In this document: piece by piece, positions 1-5,878 of the stretch
Position numbering within the stretch: position 1 is the stretch's first letter
Layout: the number at the start of each line of letters is the position of its first letter
Source: Christensenella sp. UBA941
Lineage (GTDB): Bacteria > Bacillota > Clostridia > Christensenellales > UBA941
Length of the DNA: 10,406 bases
Direction of reading: 5' to 3'
Assembly (NCBI GenBank): GCA_002293365.1
Contig: DBDD01000182.1
Location: forward strand, 1-10,406
Notes under the pieces: model-generated
Database searches by the model: none
Told to the model about the DNA's origin: nothing
Seen by the model: the letters and a program-made list of their open reading frames with translations, nothing else
Program-made: the position numbers and the translations under genes

Positions 1-1371
1 GGCTCCTTGCTCGGCATACTGCCCGGTCAGGCGTTTACAGACTTTTTTATGATCGATATCTTGGCGTCATATGAGCTGCCGCCGCTGGATTTCTATATGG
101 ACTGGACGTCGCTCGGCGTCGCCGCCGCGCTGTCGGCCGTCAGCTGCGTTGGCACCGTATTGGTAACGCTCCTTCGCGAGATGCGCGTAAGCCCGGCGCA
201 GTGCATGCGCCCGAAGCCGCCGAAGAAAAGCCGCCGCAATATCATAGAGCGCAGCCCCGTTTGGCTGCTGTTGGGCTTTTCGGCCAAGACCGTCGTGCGC
301 AATATCTTCCGGAACCGCATGCGCGCGCTGATGTGCGTCGTGGGCGTTTCGCTGTGTATGGCGCTGGTCGTTACGGGGCTGGGCGCGAGCGATACGTTCA
401 AAACGTTTCAGGAGGATCTTTTCGCGAAGCTATATCGCTACGATCTCCAAGTCGCGCTCGGCGGAGCGGCGTCGGCGCGGGAGGAGCGGCATATCGCCAG
501 GATGGAGGGCGTAAAAAGGCTCGAAGCCGAAATGGCGCTTCCCGCCGAGGCGTTCGCCGATAATTCGCGGCGCGATACGCAGATCCATATATTGGAGGAC
601 GAGCTTTCACTGATGGTTATAGATCAGAAGGCGGGCGCTTCTATGACCATGCCGGAGGGAGGCGTATTCGTAGCGCAGCAGCTGGCCGACGAAATGAACC
701 TTTCGCTGGGCGGGGCGCTTACCCTTCGGCCCATCGGCGCGCGCGAAACGTATACGCTGCCCATTATGGGCCTCGCGCCCAACGTCAGCGGAGTCTATAT
801 CGGCCGGGCGCTTTGGCGGGAGCTTGGCGAAGGCTACAGCCCGAGCATGCTGTATCTTACGGCGAAAGACCCGGGTGCGCTCAAACGCGCGCTGGATGAA
901 TACGACTTCGTGCAGTCCGTTATGCTGAAGCAGGAGCTTGAAGCGGCGATGGAGGAGCAGCTCGCGTCGAATAATATTATTTCGGTCATGATGATCGCCG
1001 CGGGGGGCGTATTGGCCTTTGCCGTGCTATATTCGCTGGGCGTTATGAACTTTTACGACCGCATCCGCGACCTCGCTACGCTGAGCGTCCTGGGCTTTTT
1101 CCCGAAGGAGATACGGCGGCTGATCTTGTCTGAAAACATGGTCTTCACGATTATGGGCATCGGTTTCGGCGCGCTTTTGGGCCTTCCGCTGCTTATAAAC
1201 GTTATGGGAGACCAAACGGGCGATACGCTTTTTATTGTGCCGCTGGTTCAGCCCCTGTCCTACGCTTTCGCGGCGGGGCTGACACTCGTATTCGCGCTGC
1301 TGGTTAATCTTGCGCTGGGTAGGAAGACAAAGAAAATAGATATGCTCGGCGCGCTCAAGAGCATCGAGTAG
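1..1371 (+). CDS. FtsX/MacB-type ABC transporter permease, C-terminal part (5' end outside window)
   Basis: This is the membrane subunit of an ABC exporter or stress-sensing complex of the FtsX/MacB superfamily. Reading frame 1 is open from the first base, so the true start lies upstream; the visible part is 456 codons. Hydrophobic segments are seen at about residues 36-57, 108-128, 326-346, 379-401 and 415-438. The stretch between the second and third (about 200 residues) would be an extracytoplasmic domain. The last membrane block carries the family hallmark, an Arg-Asp-Leu-Ala-Thr-Leu...Leu-Gly motif near residue 355, followed by an Arg/Lys-rich turn and a Ser-Glu-Asn. The C-terminus ends in the typical Ala-Leu-Lys-Ser-Ile-Glu. 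The visible layout (one TM, a cytoplasmic linker, then a complete FtsX repeat) fits the second half of the long two-repeat permeases common in Firmicutes. The substrate cannot be inferred, and the partner ATPase is presumably upstream. No terminator is clear after the stop. Confidence 0.9.
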   Translation, partial: GSLLGILPGQAFTDFFMIDILASYELPPLDFYMDWTSLGVAAALSAVSCVGTVLVTLLREMRVSPAQCMRPKPPKKSRRNIIERSPVWLLLGFSAKTVVRNIFRNRMRALMCVVGVSLCMALVVTGLGASDTFKTFQEDLFAKLYRYDLQVALGGAASAREERHIARMEGVKRLEAEMALPAEAFADNSRRDTQIHILEDELSLMVIDQKAGASMTMPEGGVFVAQQLADEMNLSLGGALTLRPIGARETYTLPIMGLAPNVSGVYIGRALWRELGEGYSPSMLYLTAKDPGALKRALDEYDFVQSVMLKQELEAAMEEQLASNNIISVMMIAAGGVLAFAVLYSLGVMNFYDRIRDLATLSVLGFFPKEIRRLILSENMVFTIMGIGFGALLGLPLLINVMGDQTGDTLFIVPLVQPLSYAFAAGLTLVFALLVNLALGRKTKKIDMLGALKSIE

Positions 1372-1431
1372 GGGGAAGCTGAAATAAAATGCCCATTCAA
1401 TTTTATCGAGAACTTTAGCTCCGGTAGGGAA

Positions 1432-1461
1432 CCATATTCTTATTCTCCTCCCGCATACACT
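1432..1461 (+). promoter_or_regulatory. Sigma-E-like sporulation promoter upstream of the M14 peptidase
   Basis: CCATATT at 1432-1438 and CATACACT at 1454-1461 are separated by 15 bases. From memory, the Bacillus subtilis mother-cell sigma-E consensus is KMATATT, a 14-15 base spacer, then CATACAHT; only the first base of the -35 deviates. The -10 also continues as CATACACTA, which fits the related sigma-K -10 (CATANNNTA), but no sigma-K -35 is placed correctly. The start codon is about 30 bases downstream, leaving room for the ribosome binding site GGGAGG at 1477-1482. Confidence 0.65.
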
Positions 1462-1492
1462 AAAACAAACCATCCCGGGAGGATTCCAACCT

Positions 1493-2758
1493 ATGGATAT
1501 TGTCAAGCTCAACCACCGCGGCCCGGTAGTCGTACTATTGCAGCGCGCGCTGACGCGGGCAGGCATATTTTATGACGCCAACGACGGTATTTTCGGCCCG
1601 AAAACATTCAAGGCCGTCCAAACGTTTCAGCGCGACTTTGGATTAACAAGCGACGGAATCGTCGGGCCGCGCACATGGAAAGCGCTCAAGCCTCTTCTCG
1701 ATCGCACAAGGCGCTATAGGATAAAGAGCGGCGATACGCCCGCTTCCGTCGCGGCAAAATACGGACTGACGGATAAGGAGCTGCTGGCGGCGAATCCGGA
1801 CAGCGCCTTCATTTCGGGAGAAACGATCATAGTACCGGACACGGGCTCCGTTATAAGCTCGGATTTGGCGTACAGCCACAGCGTCATGCTCGCGGACATT
1901 TCGGCGTTGCGCATCCGTTACCCCTTCCTCGGCCACGGAACTATCGGTAAAAGCGCCCGAAAGCGCGATATTCCCGTGCTGCGCTTCGGCAGAGGGCCGG
2001 TTCGCATATTTTACAACGCCGCGCATCACGCGAACGAATACATCACAACGCCGGTGTTATTGCGCTTTGTCGAAGAGCTATCGAGCTCGGCGGTTAACGC
2101 CCGCCGGTTCTTCAAAATGGACGCGCGCAGGCTGCGCGGCGCGATATCGCTCTTTTTGGTTCCGATGGTGAACCCCGACGGCGCCGACCTCGTTACGGGC
2201 GCGCTACAAGCGAATACTGAAGCGTATCGTTACGCCGAATCGATCCGGGGCGACGCGCCGTTTCCGCTGGGCTGGAAAGCGAATATACGCGGCGTAGACT
2301 TGAATAATAACTATCCGGCGCTGTTTGAAGAGGGCTACGAAGCGAAAACAGAGCTCGGCATAAATTTTCCCGGCCCGCGCGATTATACGGGGCCAAAAGC
2401 GCTGAGCGAACCGGAATCGAGCGCCATGGCGCGCCTGACGCGCGAGATTTCGCCGGACATGACTATTGCGCTTCATACGCAAGGGCGCGAGATTTATTAT
2501 AGGTTCAACGGCACAGAGCCGCCAAACGCGCTGCGAATCGGCGAGGCGATGGTTGCGTCTACGGCGCTCTATACGCTAGCCGACCCGCCGGGGCCGAGCT
2601 ACGGCGGCTATAAGGATTGGTTTATTCAGGATTTCCGCAAGCCGGGCTTTACCATCGAGCTTGGCTCGGGGCAGAACCCGCTGCCGGTAAGCGAGTTTGA
2701 TAGCGTATGCCGCGAGAGCGCGCCGATGCTGGCGGCAGGTATATCTCAGATGCTATGA
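1493..2758 (+). CDS. Peptidoglycan-binding/LysM M14 zinc peptidase (gamma-D-glutamyl-diamino-acid endopeptidase-like)
   Basis: Predicted to cleave the gamma-D-Glu-diamino-acid bond of peptidoglycan stem peptides, as the related Lysinibacillus sphaericus endopeptidase I does. Domains in order: PG_binding_1 (residues about 7-66, with the FGPKT and DGIVGP repeats), LysM (74-116, starting YRIKSGDT), then an M14 metallopeptidase (130-421). The zinc ligands of M14 are all visible: His179 and Glu182 in a HHANE motif, and His328 in ALHTQG. Glu389 in FTIEL is the expected catalytic base. NPDG at 227-230 and RGVDLNNNYP from 266 are substrate-binding signatures of this subfamily. There is no signal peptide, as is usual for mother-cell or cytoplasmic spore enzymes. 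ATG 1493 is supported by GGGAGG ten bases upstream. The sigma-E-like promoter suggests expression in the mother cell during sporulation. Function is known for the family; the sporulation role is my inference. Confidence 0.9.
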   Translation: MDIVKLNHRGPVVVLLQRALTRAGIFYDANDGIFGPKTFKAVQTFQRDFGLTSDGIVGPRTWKALKPLLDRTRRYRIKSGDTPASVAAKYGLTDKELLAANPDSAFISGETIIVPDTGSVISSDLAYSHSVMLADISALRIRYPFLGHGTIGKSARKRDIPVLRFGRGPVRIFYNAAHHANEYITTPVLLRFVEELSSSAVNARRFFKMDARRLRGAISLFLVPMVNPDGADLVTGALQANTEAYRYAESIRGDAPFPLGWKANIRGVDLNNNYPALFEEGYEAKTELGINFPGPRDYTGPKALSEPESSAMARLTREISPDMTIALHTQGREIYYRFNGTEPPNALRIGEAMVASTALYTLADPPGPSYGGYKDWFIQDFRKPGFTIELGSGQNPLPVSEFDSVCRESAPMLAAGISQML

Positions 2759-2764
2759 ACATGA

Positions 2765-2793
2765 TCGACAACTTACGCTATATAGGCTATAAT
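2765..2793 (+). promoter_or_regulatory. Sigma-A-like promoter of the aldo/keto reductase gene
   Basis: TCGACA (2765-2770) and a perfect TATAAT (2788-2793) are separated by 17 bases, lying just after the stop of the M14 gene. A second TATAAT at 2807-2812 lacks a good -35. The reductase therefore probably has its own vegetative promoter rather than depending on the sporulation-type promoter upstream. Confidence 0.6.
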
Positions 2794-2844
2794 TACCATA
2801 TAAAAGTATAATCAAAGCAAGATTAGCGGAAAGGACATCCTACA

Positions 2845-4002
2845 ATGAATTATCGCGCTTTTGGCAAGCTCGGATATAAAGTTTCGGCGCTGGGATTGGG
2901 CTGCATGCGGTTCCCCCGCATATACCATGAAGACGGCCCCGCCAGCGTCGACGAGGAAAAAGCGTTTGAAATGATCCGGTATGCCGCCGAAAACGGCGTC
3001 AATTACTTCGATACGGCTTTCACCTATCATCACGGCAACAGCGAGGCGCTGCTCGGCGAAGCGCTCGAAACGTACGGGCTGCGCGGCAAAGTCAAAATCG
3101 CCACAAAGCAGTTGTACCCTTTTATGAAGACGCAAGGCGATATCCGCCGCAACCTCGAAAGCGCGCTGAAGAAGCTGCGCACCGACCATATCGACATATA
3201 TTTGATCCACAATATTTCGAGCGCCGATTGGGAAGATATCAAGCGCCGCGATATAATCGGCGAATATGAAAAGTTTCGCTCCGAAGGCCTTATAAACGCC
3301 ATTGGCTTTTCGTATCACGGGAAAATCGGCCTGTTCAGGGATGTGCTCGGTTTTTACGATTGGGATATGTGCCAGGTACAACAGAATTTGCTGGATTCCG
3401 ATAAAGAAGTTACGGAAGAAGCGATAGCGCTTGCCGGAGAAAAAGGGCTTGGGCTGGCTATTATGGAGCCGCTAAAGGGAGGCGGGCTTGCCAACGCCCC
3501 CGGCGCGGTGGAAAATATCTACGGCGAATATCCACAAAAGCGTACGGCGGCCGAATGGGCGTTCCGCCATTTAATAAACTATCCGGCCATAAGTACTATT
3601 CTAAGCGGAATGACGACTATGGAACAGCTAAAGGAAAATATTCAAACCTTCTCCATGCCGGACGCCGTAGCGAACTGCCTTTCCGGCGAAGAAAAGCAAA
3701 TAATCTTGCGTGCCAAGGCGGCTTACGAGAGCTACGCGTCCATTCCTTGCACAGGATGCGAATATTGCCTGCCGTGCCCGAAGGGCGTGAATATTCCAAA
3801 GATATTTTCGGACTATAACGAGGGCGTAATGTTCGGCGATTTTAGCCAGCCGAAGCGCGCGTATATGTTTCAGGGCAATGGCAGATCGAGCGCGGACTAT
3901 TGCGAAAAATGCGGCGTATGCTTGAAGAAATGCCCTCAAGGCATCGATATTCCCGACAAGCTGATGGCTGCGCACGATGCGCTGACCGGATGGGTAGAAT
4001 AG
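2845..4002 (+). CDS. Aldo/keto reductase with C-terminal double 4Fe-4S domain
   Basis: A predicted oxidoreductase of the COG1453 type: an NAD(P)H-dependent aldo/keto reductase barrel joined to a ferredoxin-like tail. The barrel starts with the classical GxMRFPR segment. It contains the catalytic tetrad expected for the superfamily: Asp56 and Tyr61 in a DTAFTYHHG motif, Lys88, and His122 in YLIHN. Residues 302-311 hold four cysteines spaced C-x2-C-x2-C-x2-C followed by Pro. Residues 353-363 hold a second set spaced C-x2-C-x2-C-x3-C followed by Pro. The 385-residue length is normal for this family. ATG 2845 has an AAAGGA site nine bases upstream. The physiological substrate of these enzymes is generally unknown. 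The clusters suggest electron exchange with ferredoxin or flavoprotein partners in an anaerobe. It appears monocistronic, and no clear terminator was found downstream. Confidence 0.92.
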   Translation: MNYRAFGKLGYKVSALGLGCMRFPRIYHEDGPASVDEEKAFEMIRYAAENGVNYFDTAFTYHHGNSEALLGEALETYGLRGKVKIATKQLYPFMKTQGDIRRNLESALKKLRTDHIDIYLIHNISSADWEDIKRRDIIGEYEKFRSEGLINAIGFSYHGKIGLFRDVLGFYDWDMCQVQQNLLDSDKEVTEEAIALAGEKGLGLAIMEPLKGGGLANAPGAVENIYGEYPQKRTAAEWAFRHLINYPAISTILSGMTTMEQLKENIQTFSMPDAVANCLSGEEKQIILRAKAAYESYASIPCTGCEYCLPCPKGVNIPKIFSDYNEGVMFGDFSQPKRAYMFQGNGRSSADYCEKCGVCLKKCPQGIDIPDKLMAAHDALTGWVE

Positions 4003-4062
4003 AGGCCGATTAACCTGCGATTAATGCGTCGAACTTCGTCGAAATAAGTAAACCACAATATG

Positions 4063-4091
4063 TTGCATAGCGAACGCCTTTGTGATACAGT
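4063..4091 (+). promoter_or_regulatory. Sigma-A-like extended -10 promoter of the repeat/SH3 protein
   Basis: TTGCAT (4063-4068), a 17-base spacer ending in TGA, then TACAGT (4086-4091) give a sigma-A-like promoter with an extended -10. Downstream, GTATTG (4094-4099) and CAATAC (4120-4125) form an inverted repeat, as do the overlapping GTATGT (4090-4095) and ACATAC (4115-4120). This could be an operator. A CATACAATA at 4116-4124 resembles sigma-E/K -10 elements but lacks a matching -35. Confidence 0.4.
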
Positions 4092-4147
4092 ATGTATTGG
4101 GTATAAATATATCCACATACAATACTTATTGTGAATCGGGGTGCGTT

Positions 4148-5353
4148 ATGAAAAAGCCTACCGGCAAAAAGATGACTATCGTATTTGCTGCGTTGTTTGC
4201 GCTGAGCCTGTTGTTCAGCCTTTCGTCCTTTGCCCAGACGACATATTCCGTGAGTTTGTCCGAATATCCCAAGGGGGCGGGCTATGTTCAAGGCGGAGGC
4301 AGCAACTGGACTGCAGGCGTTAAGGTTACCGTTTACGCATCACCGTACGGAAACAACCGCTTCGTATGCTGGACGGAAAACGGAAGTTTCGTTAGCGCTA
4401 ACCCAAGCTATACCTTCGACCTAACCCAAGACCGTACCCTAGTCGCGCAATTTAGCAACGGCTACGGCAGCTCATACGGCAATAACAACTCGTATGGCTA
4501 CGGAAACCAATATCTCTACGACAGCAACGGCAACTACAACCCCTACGGCTACTACGACGCCAACGGCAATTACATCCCCTACAACAACAACGGCAGTTAT
4601 GACGCGTACGGCTACTACGACGGATACGGCAACTATATCCCGTACAATAACAACGGCAATAACACTCCGTACGGCTACTACGATAGCAATGGCAACTATA
4701 TCCCCTACAACAACGCATACAACAGCAATCCATACGACTATAGCAACATATTAGGCCCCTACGGCTACGGCACGTATAACTACAATAATCCCTACGGCTA
4801 CAACAACGCTTACGGCACGGCGTACAACAACCCGTATGCCCAGCCCACGCCGACGCCCGCGCCGACTCCAACGCCGACTCCGTATCCAGCCCAGGTAGTA
4901 CCCGCACAGACGCTGCCCGCGCCGATCCCATCAGCAGGATTGCAGCAACAGGGCGAGGTAATTGTAATGGGAAGGGTCTTGGGCGACGATGTAATCGTCC
5001 GAGGCGAGGCCTCCTCGAAGGGCTCCTCGCTGGGCACGCTGCAAAACGGGGACGACGTAACGGTACTAGGCTACCAGAATGGATTCATGATTGTTAAGTG
5101 GGACAATGCGGCGGGTTATGCGTATGTTTCAGCCGACAATTTAAACGTAACGTTCGCAACCCCGCTCGAAATGAATATCACAGGCCGCGTATATGCCCAG
5201 TCGCGCATGAATACAGCGAGCAAATATCGTATCGAGACGCTGAATAAGGGCGACACGGCGCGCTTTACGGGCAGGTATAAGCAATGGTGGGTAATAGAAA
5301 CCTCGGAAGGTACCGGATACGTTAAAAACGTGAAATATATAGAGCAGCCGTGA
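4148..5353 (+). CDS. Secreted InlB-like/Tyr-rich tandem-repeat/double SH3 wall-associated protein
   Basis: A 401-residue exported protein of unknown function. It begins with a lysine-rich signal peptide (residues 1-29, hydrophobic core 10-26, probable cleavage after SFA). Next comes a beta-rich domain at about 31-103 resembling the divergent InlB B-repeat family, with a central GxVTVxA and a WTENG turn and ending VAQFS. A Tyr/Asn/Gly-rich region follows (104-230), including three 21-residue repeats beginning YGYYD at 133, 154 and 175. A Pro-Thr linker (233-247) leads to two SH3-like domains (about 271-334 and 343-397). SH3 domains of this kind usually bind the cell wall, so the protein is probably displayed on or in the envelope. 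An in-frame GTG at 4082 would add 22 residues and place the signal sequence internally, so ATG 4148 is preferred; its ribosome binding site is only a weak GGGG at 4138-4141. Three terminator hairpins follow the stop. Confidence 0.8.
   Translation: MKKPTGKKMTIVFAALFALSLLFSLSSFAQTTYSVSLSEYPKGAGYVQGGGSNWTAGVKVTVYASPYGNNRFVCWTENGSFVSANPSYTFDLTQDRTLVAQFSNGYGSSYGNNNSYGYGNQYLYDSNGNYNPYGYYDANGNYIPYNNNGSYDAYGYYDGYGNYIPYNNNGNNTPYGYYDSNGNYIPYNNAYNSNPYDYSNILGPYGYGTYNYNNPYGYNNAYGTAYNNPYAQPTPTPAPTPTPTPYPAQVVPAQTLPAPIPSAGLQQQGEVIVMGRVLGDDVIVRGEASSKGSSLGTLQNGDDVTVLGYQNGFMIVKWDNAAGYAYVSADNLNVTFATPLEMNITGRVYAQSRMNTASKYRIETLNKGDTARFTGRYKQWWVIETSEGTGYVKNVKYIEQP
4544..4732 (+). repeat. 63-bp tandem repeat x3 encoding the YGYYD-NGNYIPYNN units
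   Basis: Three in-frame units start at 4544, 4607 and 4670. Each encodes YGYYD, one variable residue pair, GNYIPYNN, then a variable tail, giving an exact 21-residue period. A fourth, degenerate unit begins at 4733 (YDYSN), and a shorter related segment (YDSNGNYNP) precedes the array. Synonymous differences between the units show the array is not freshly duplicated. Confidence 0.85.
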
Positions 5354-5374
5354 TGAAAAGAATATAAAGCTTTG

Positions 5375-5405
5375 CGGAAGGGGCGAATTATTTTCGCCCC
5401 TTCCG
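5375..5405 (+). terminator. Hairpin terminator 1 after the SH3 protein
   Basis: A perfect 13-bp stem (5375-5387 with 5393-5405) encloses a TTATT loop 20 bases after the stop codon. The following T-rich stretch is short (GATTTCTATT), so the stem is strong but the U-tract is weak. Confidence 0.75.
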
Positions 5406-5430
5406 GATTTCTATTCCACGGACGGCAGCG

Positions 5431-5461
5431 ACAGCGCAATTTGATTGCGCTGTTTGTTTTT
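5431..5461 (+). terminator. Hairpin terminator 2
   Basis: A perfect 10-bp stem (ACAGCGCAAT at 5431-5440 with its complement at 5444-5453) has a TTG loop and is followed immediately by TTGTTTTT. This is a textbook intrinsic terminator for plus-strand transcription. Confidence 0.85.
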
Positions 5462-5476
5462 GCAGTATTGTGAAAG

Positions 5477-5510
5477 GCTCGCCGTTATGTAATCCGGCGA
5501 GTCTATTTTT
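5477..5510 (+). terminator. Hairpin terminator 3
   Basis: CTCGCCG (5478-5484) pairs with CGGCGAG (5495-5501), extended by one G-T wobble, around a 10-base loop. TCTATTTTT follows. It is a weaker plus-strand terminator than the preceding one. Confidence 0.6.
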
Positions 5511-5530
5511 ACAACGTTTTTCACTATTTA

Positions 5531-5770
5531 TCACGCAACAGTAATAACAACCTTGCCGCACGGATGCCCCGACTTGACGCGCCGCAAGGCGTCCGCCGTA
5601 GCATCAAGAGAGTATCGGCTGTCGATTATAACTCTCAATTGCCCGTCCTCGATTAGCTTATTGATTGCCAGTAGATTGTTGCCGTTCTTATTATTGGCCG
5701 AGCAAAGCTTGATTTCCTTGCCATCACGCTTCCCCGCCAGATTATAGCTGACCATATGCCCGATCGACAT
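5531..5770 (-). pseudogene. C-terminal remnant of a zinc-type alcohol dehydrogenase / quinone oxidoreductase
   Basis: A 79-codon frame matches only the final part of the medium-chain dehydrogenase family: an LIEDGQL-x-VIDSRYSLDATADAL segment and a closing SGHPCGKVVITV. The full family is typically over 300 residues, so the Rossmann fold and the zinc and cofactor sites are gone. An ATG at 5770 with GAGAGG (5778-5783) seven bases upstream means the fragment could still be translated. It directly follows, in another frame, a fragment of a different gene (the XRE remnant). I infer a truncated, non-functional relic rather than a genuine small protein. Confidence 0.7.
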
Positions 5771-5860
5771 TCAAATACCTCTCCGATAGGCACATCGAAT
5801 ACATTCGCTATGCGGCAATTCCTTTGACGGATTGGGTTCATTCTGTCCAAAATGCGGTTC
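5764..5860 (-). pseudogene. Frameshifted remnant of an XRE-family helix-turn-helix regulator
   Basis: Two adjacent frames together resemble the C-terminal half of a short XRE/Cro-type repressor. One frame has NEPNPSKEL, like the NPSLELA that ends the recognition helix region. The other has RIANVFDVPIGEVFE, like the family's IAxVFxVPIEEVFE ending. Joining them requires a frameshift near 5815. The N-terminal helices are missing. The match is short and based on recognition only, so it is less secure than the dehydrogenase remnant. A competing plus-strand reading through the same bases ends in FCPKCGSPV and looks like a zinc-ribbon tail. Confidence 0.45.
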
Positions 5861-5878
5861 GCCTGTTTAGAACGCTAA

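Noticed and set aside
1384..1406. ATAAAAT/ATTTTAT inverted repeat after the FtsX permease as a terminator
   Set aside because: The stem is only A-T pairs with a nine-base loop and no U-tract, so it is unlikely to terminate transcription.
4116..4124. CATACAATA as a sigma-E or sigma-K promoter of the repeat/SH3 gene
   Set aside because: The -10 match is good, but no KMATATT at 14-15 bases or AC at 16-17 bases upstream is present; kept only as a remark.
4494..4754. Thr-rich plus-strand frame and Cys/Arg-rich minus-strand frame (4452-4931) over the repeat region
   Set aside because: Both arise from the low-complexity TAC/AAC/GGC repeat of the Tyr-rich protein read in other frames; neither has a ribosome site or a recognisable domain, and the main frame has a signal peptide and SH3 domains.
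5840..5870. Plus-strand FCPKCGSPV reading as the tail of a zinc-ribbon gene
   Set aside because: Only about 20 codons have any resemblance, no upstream gene exists on that strand, and the overlapping minus-strand XRE reading has more matched residues; it may be coincidence.
5840..5878. Intrinsic terminator after tex on the minus strand
   Set aside because: Only a GCG/CGC three-base stem followed by ATTTT was found, too weak to call.
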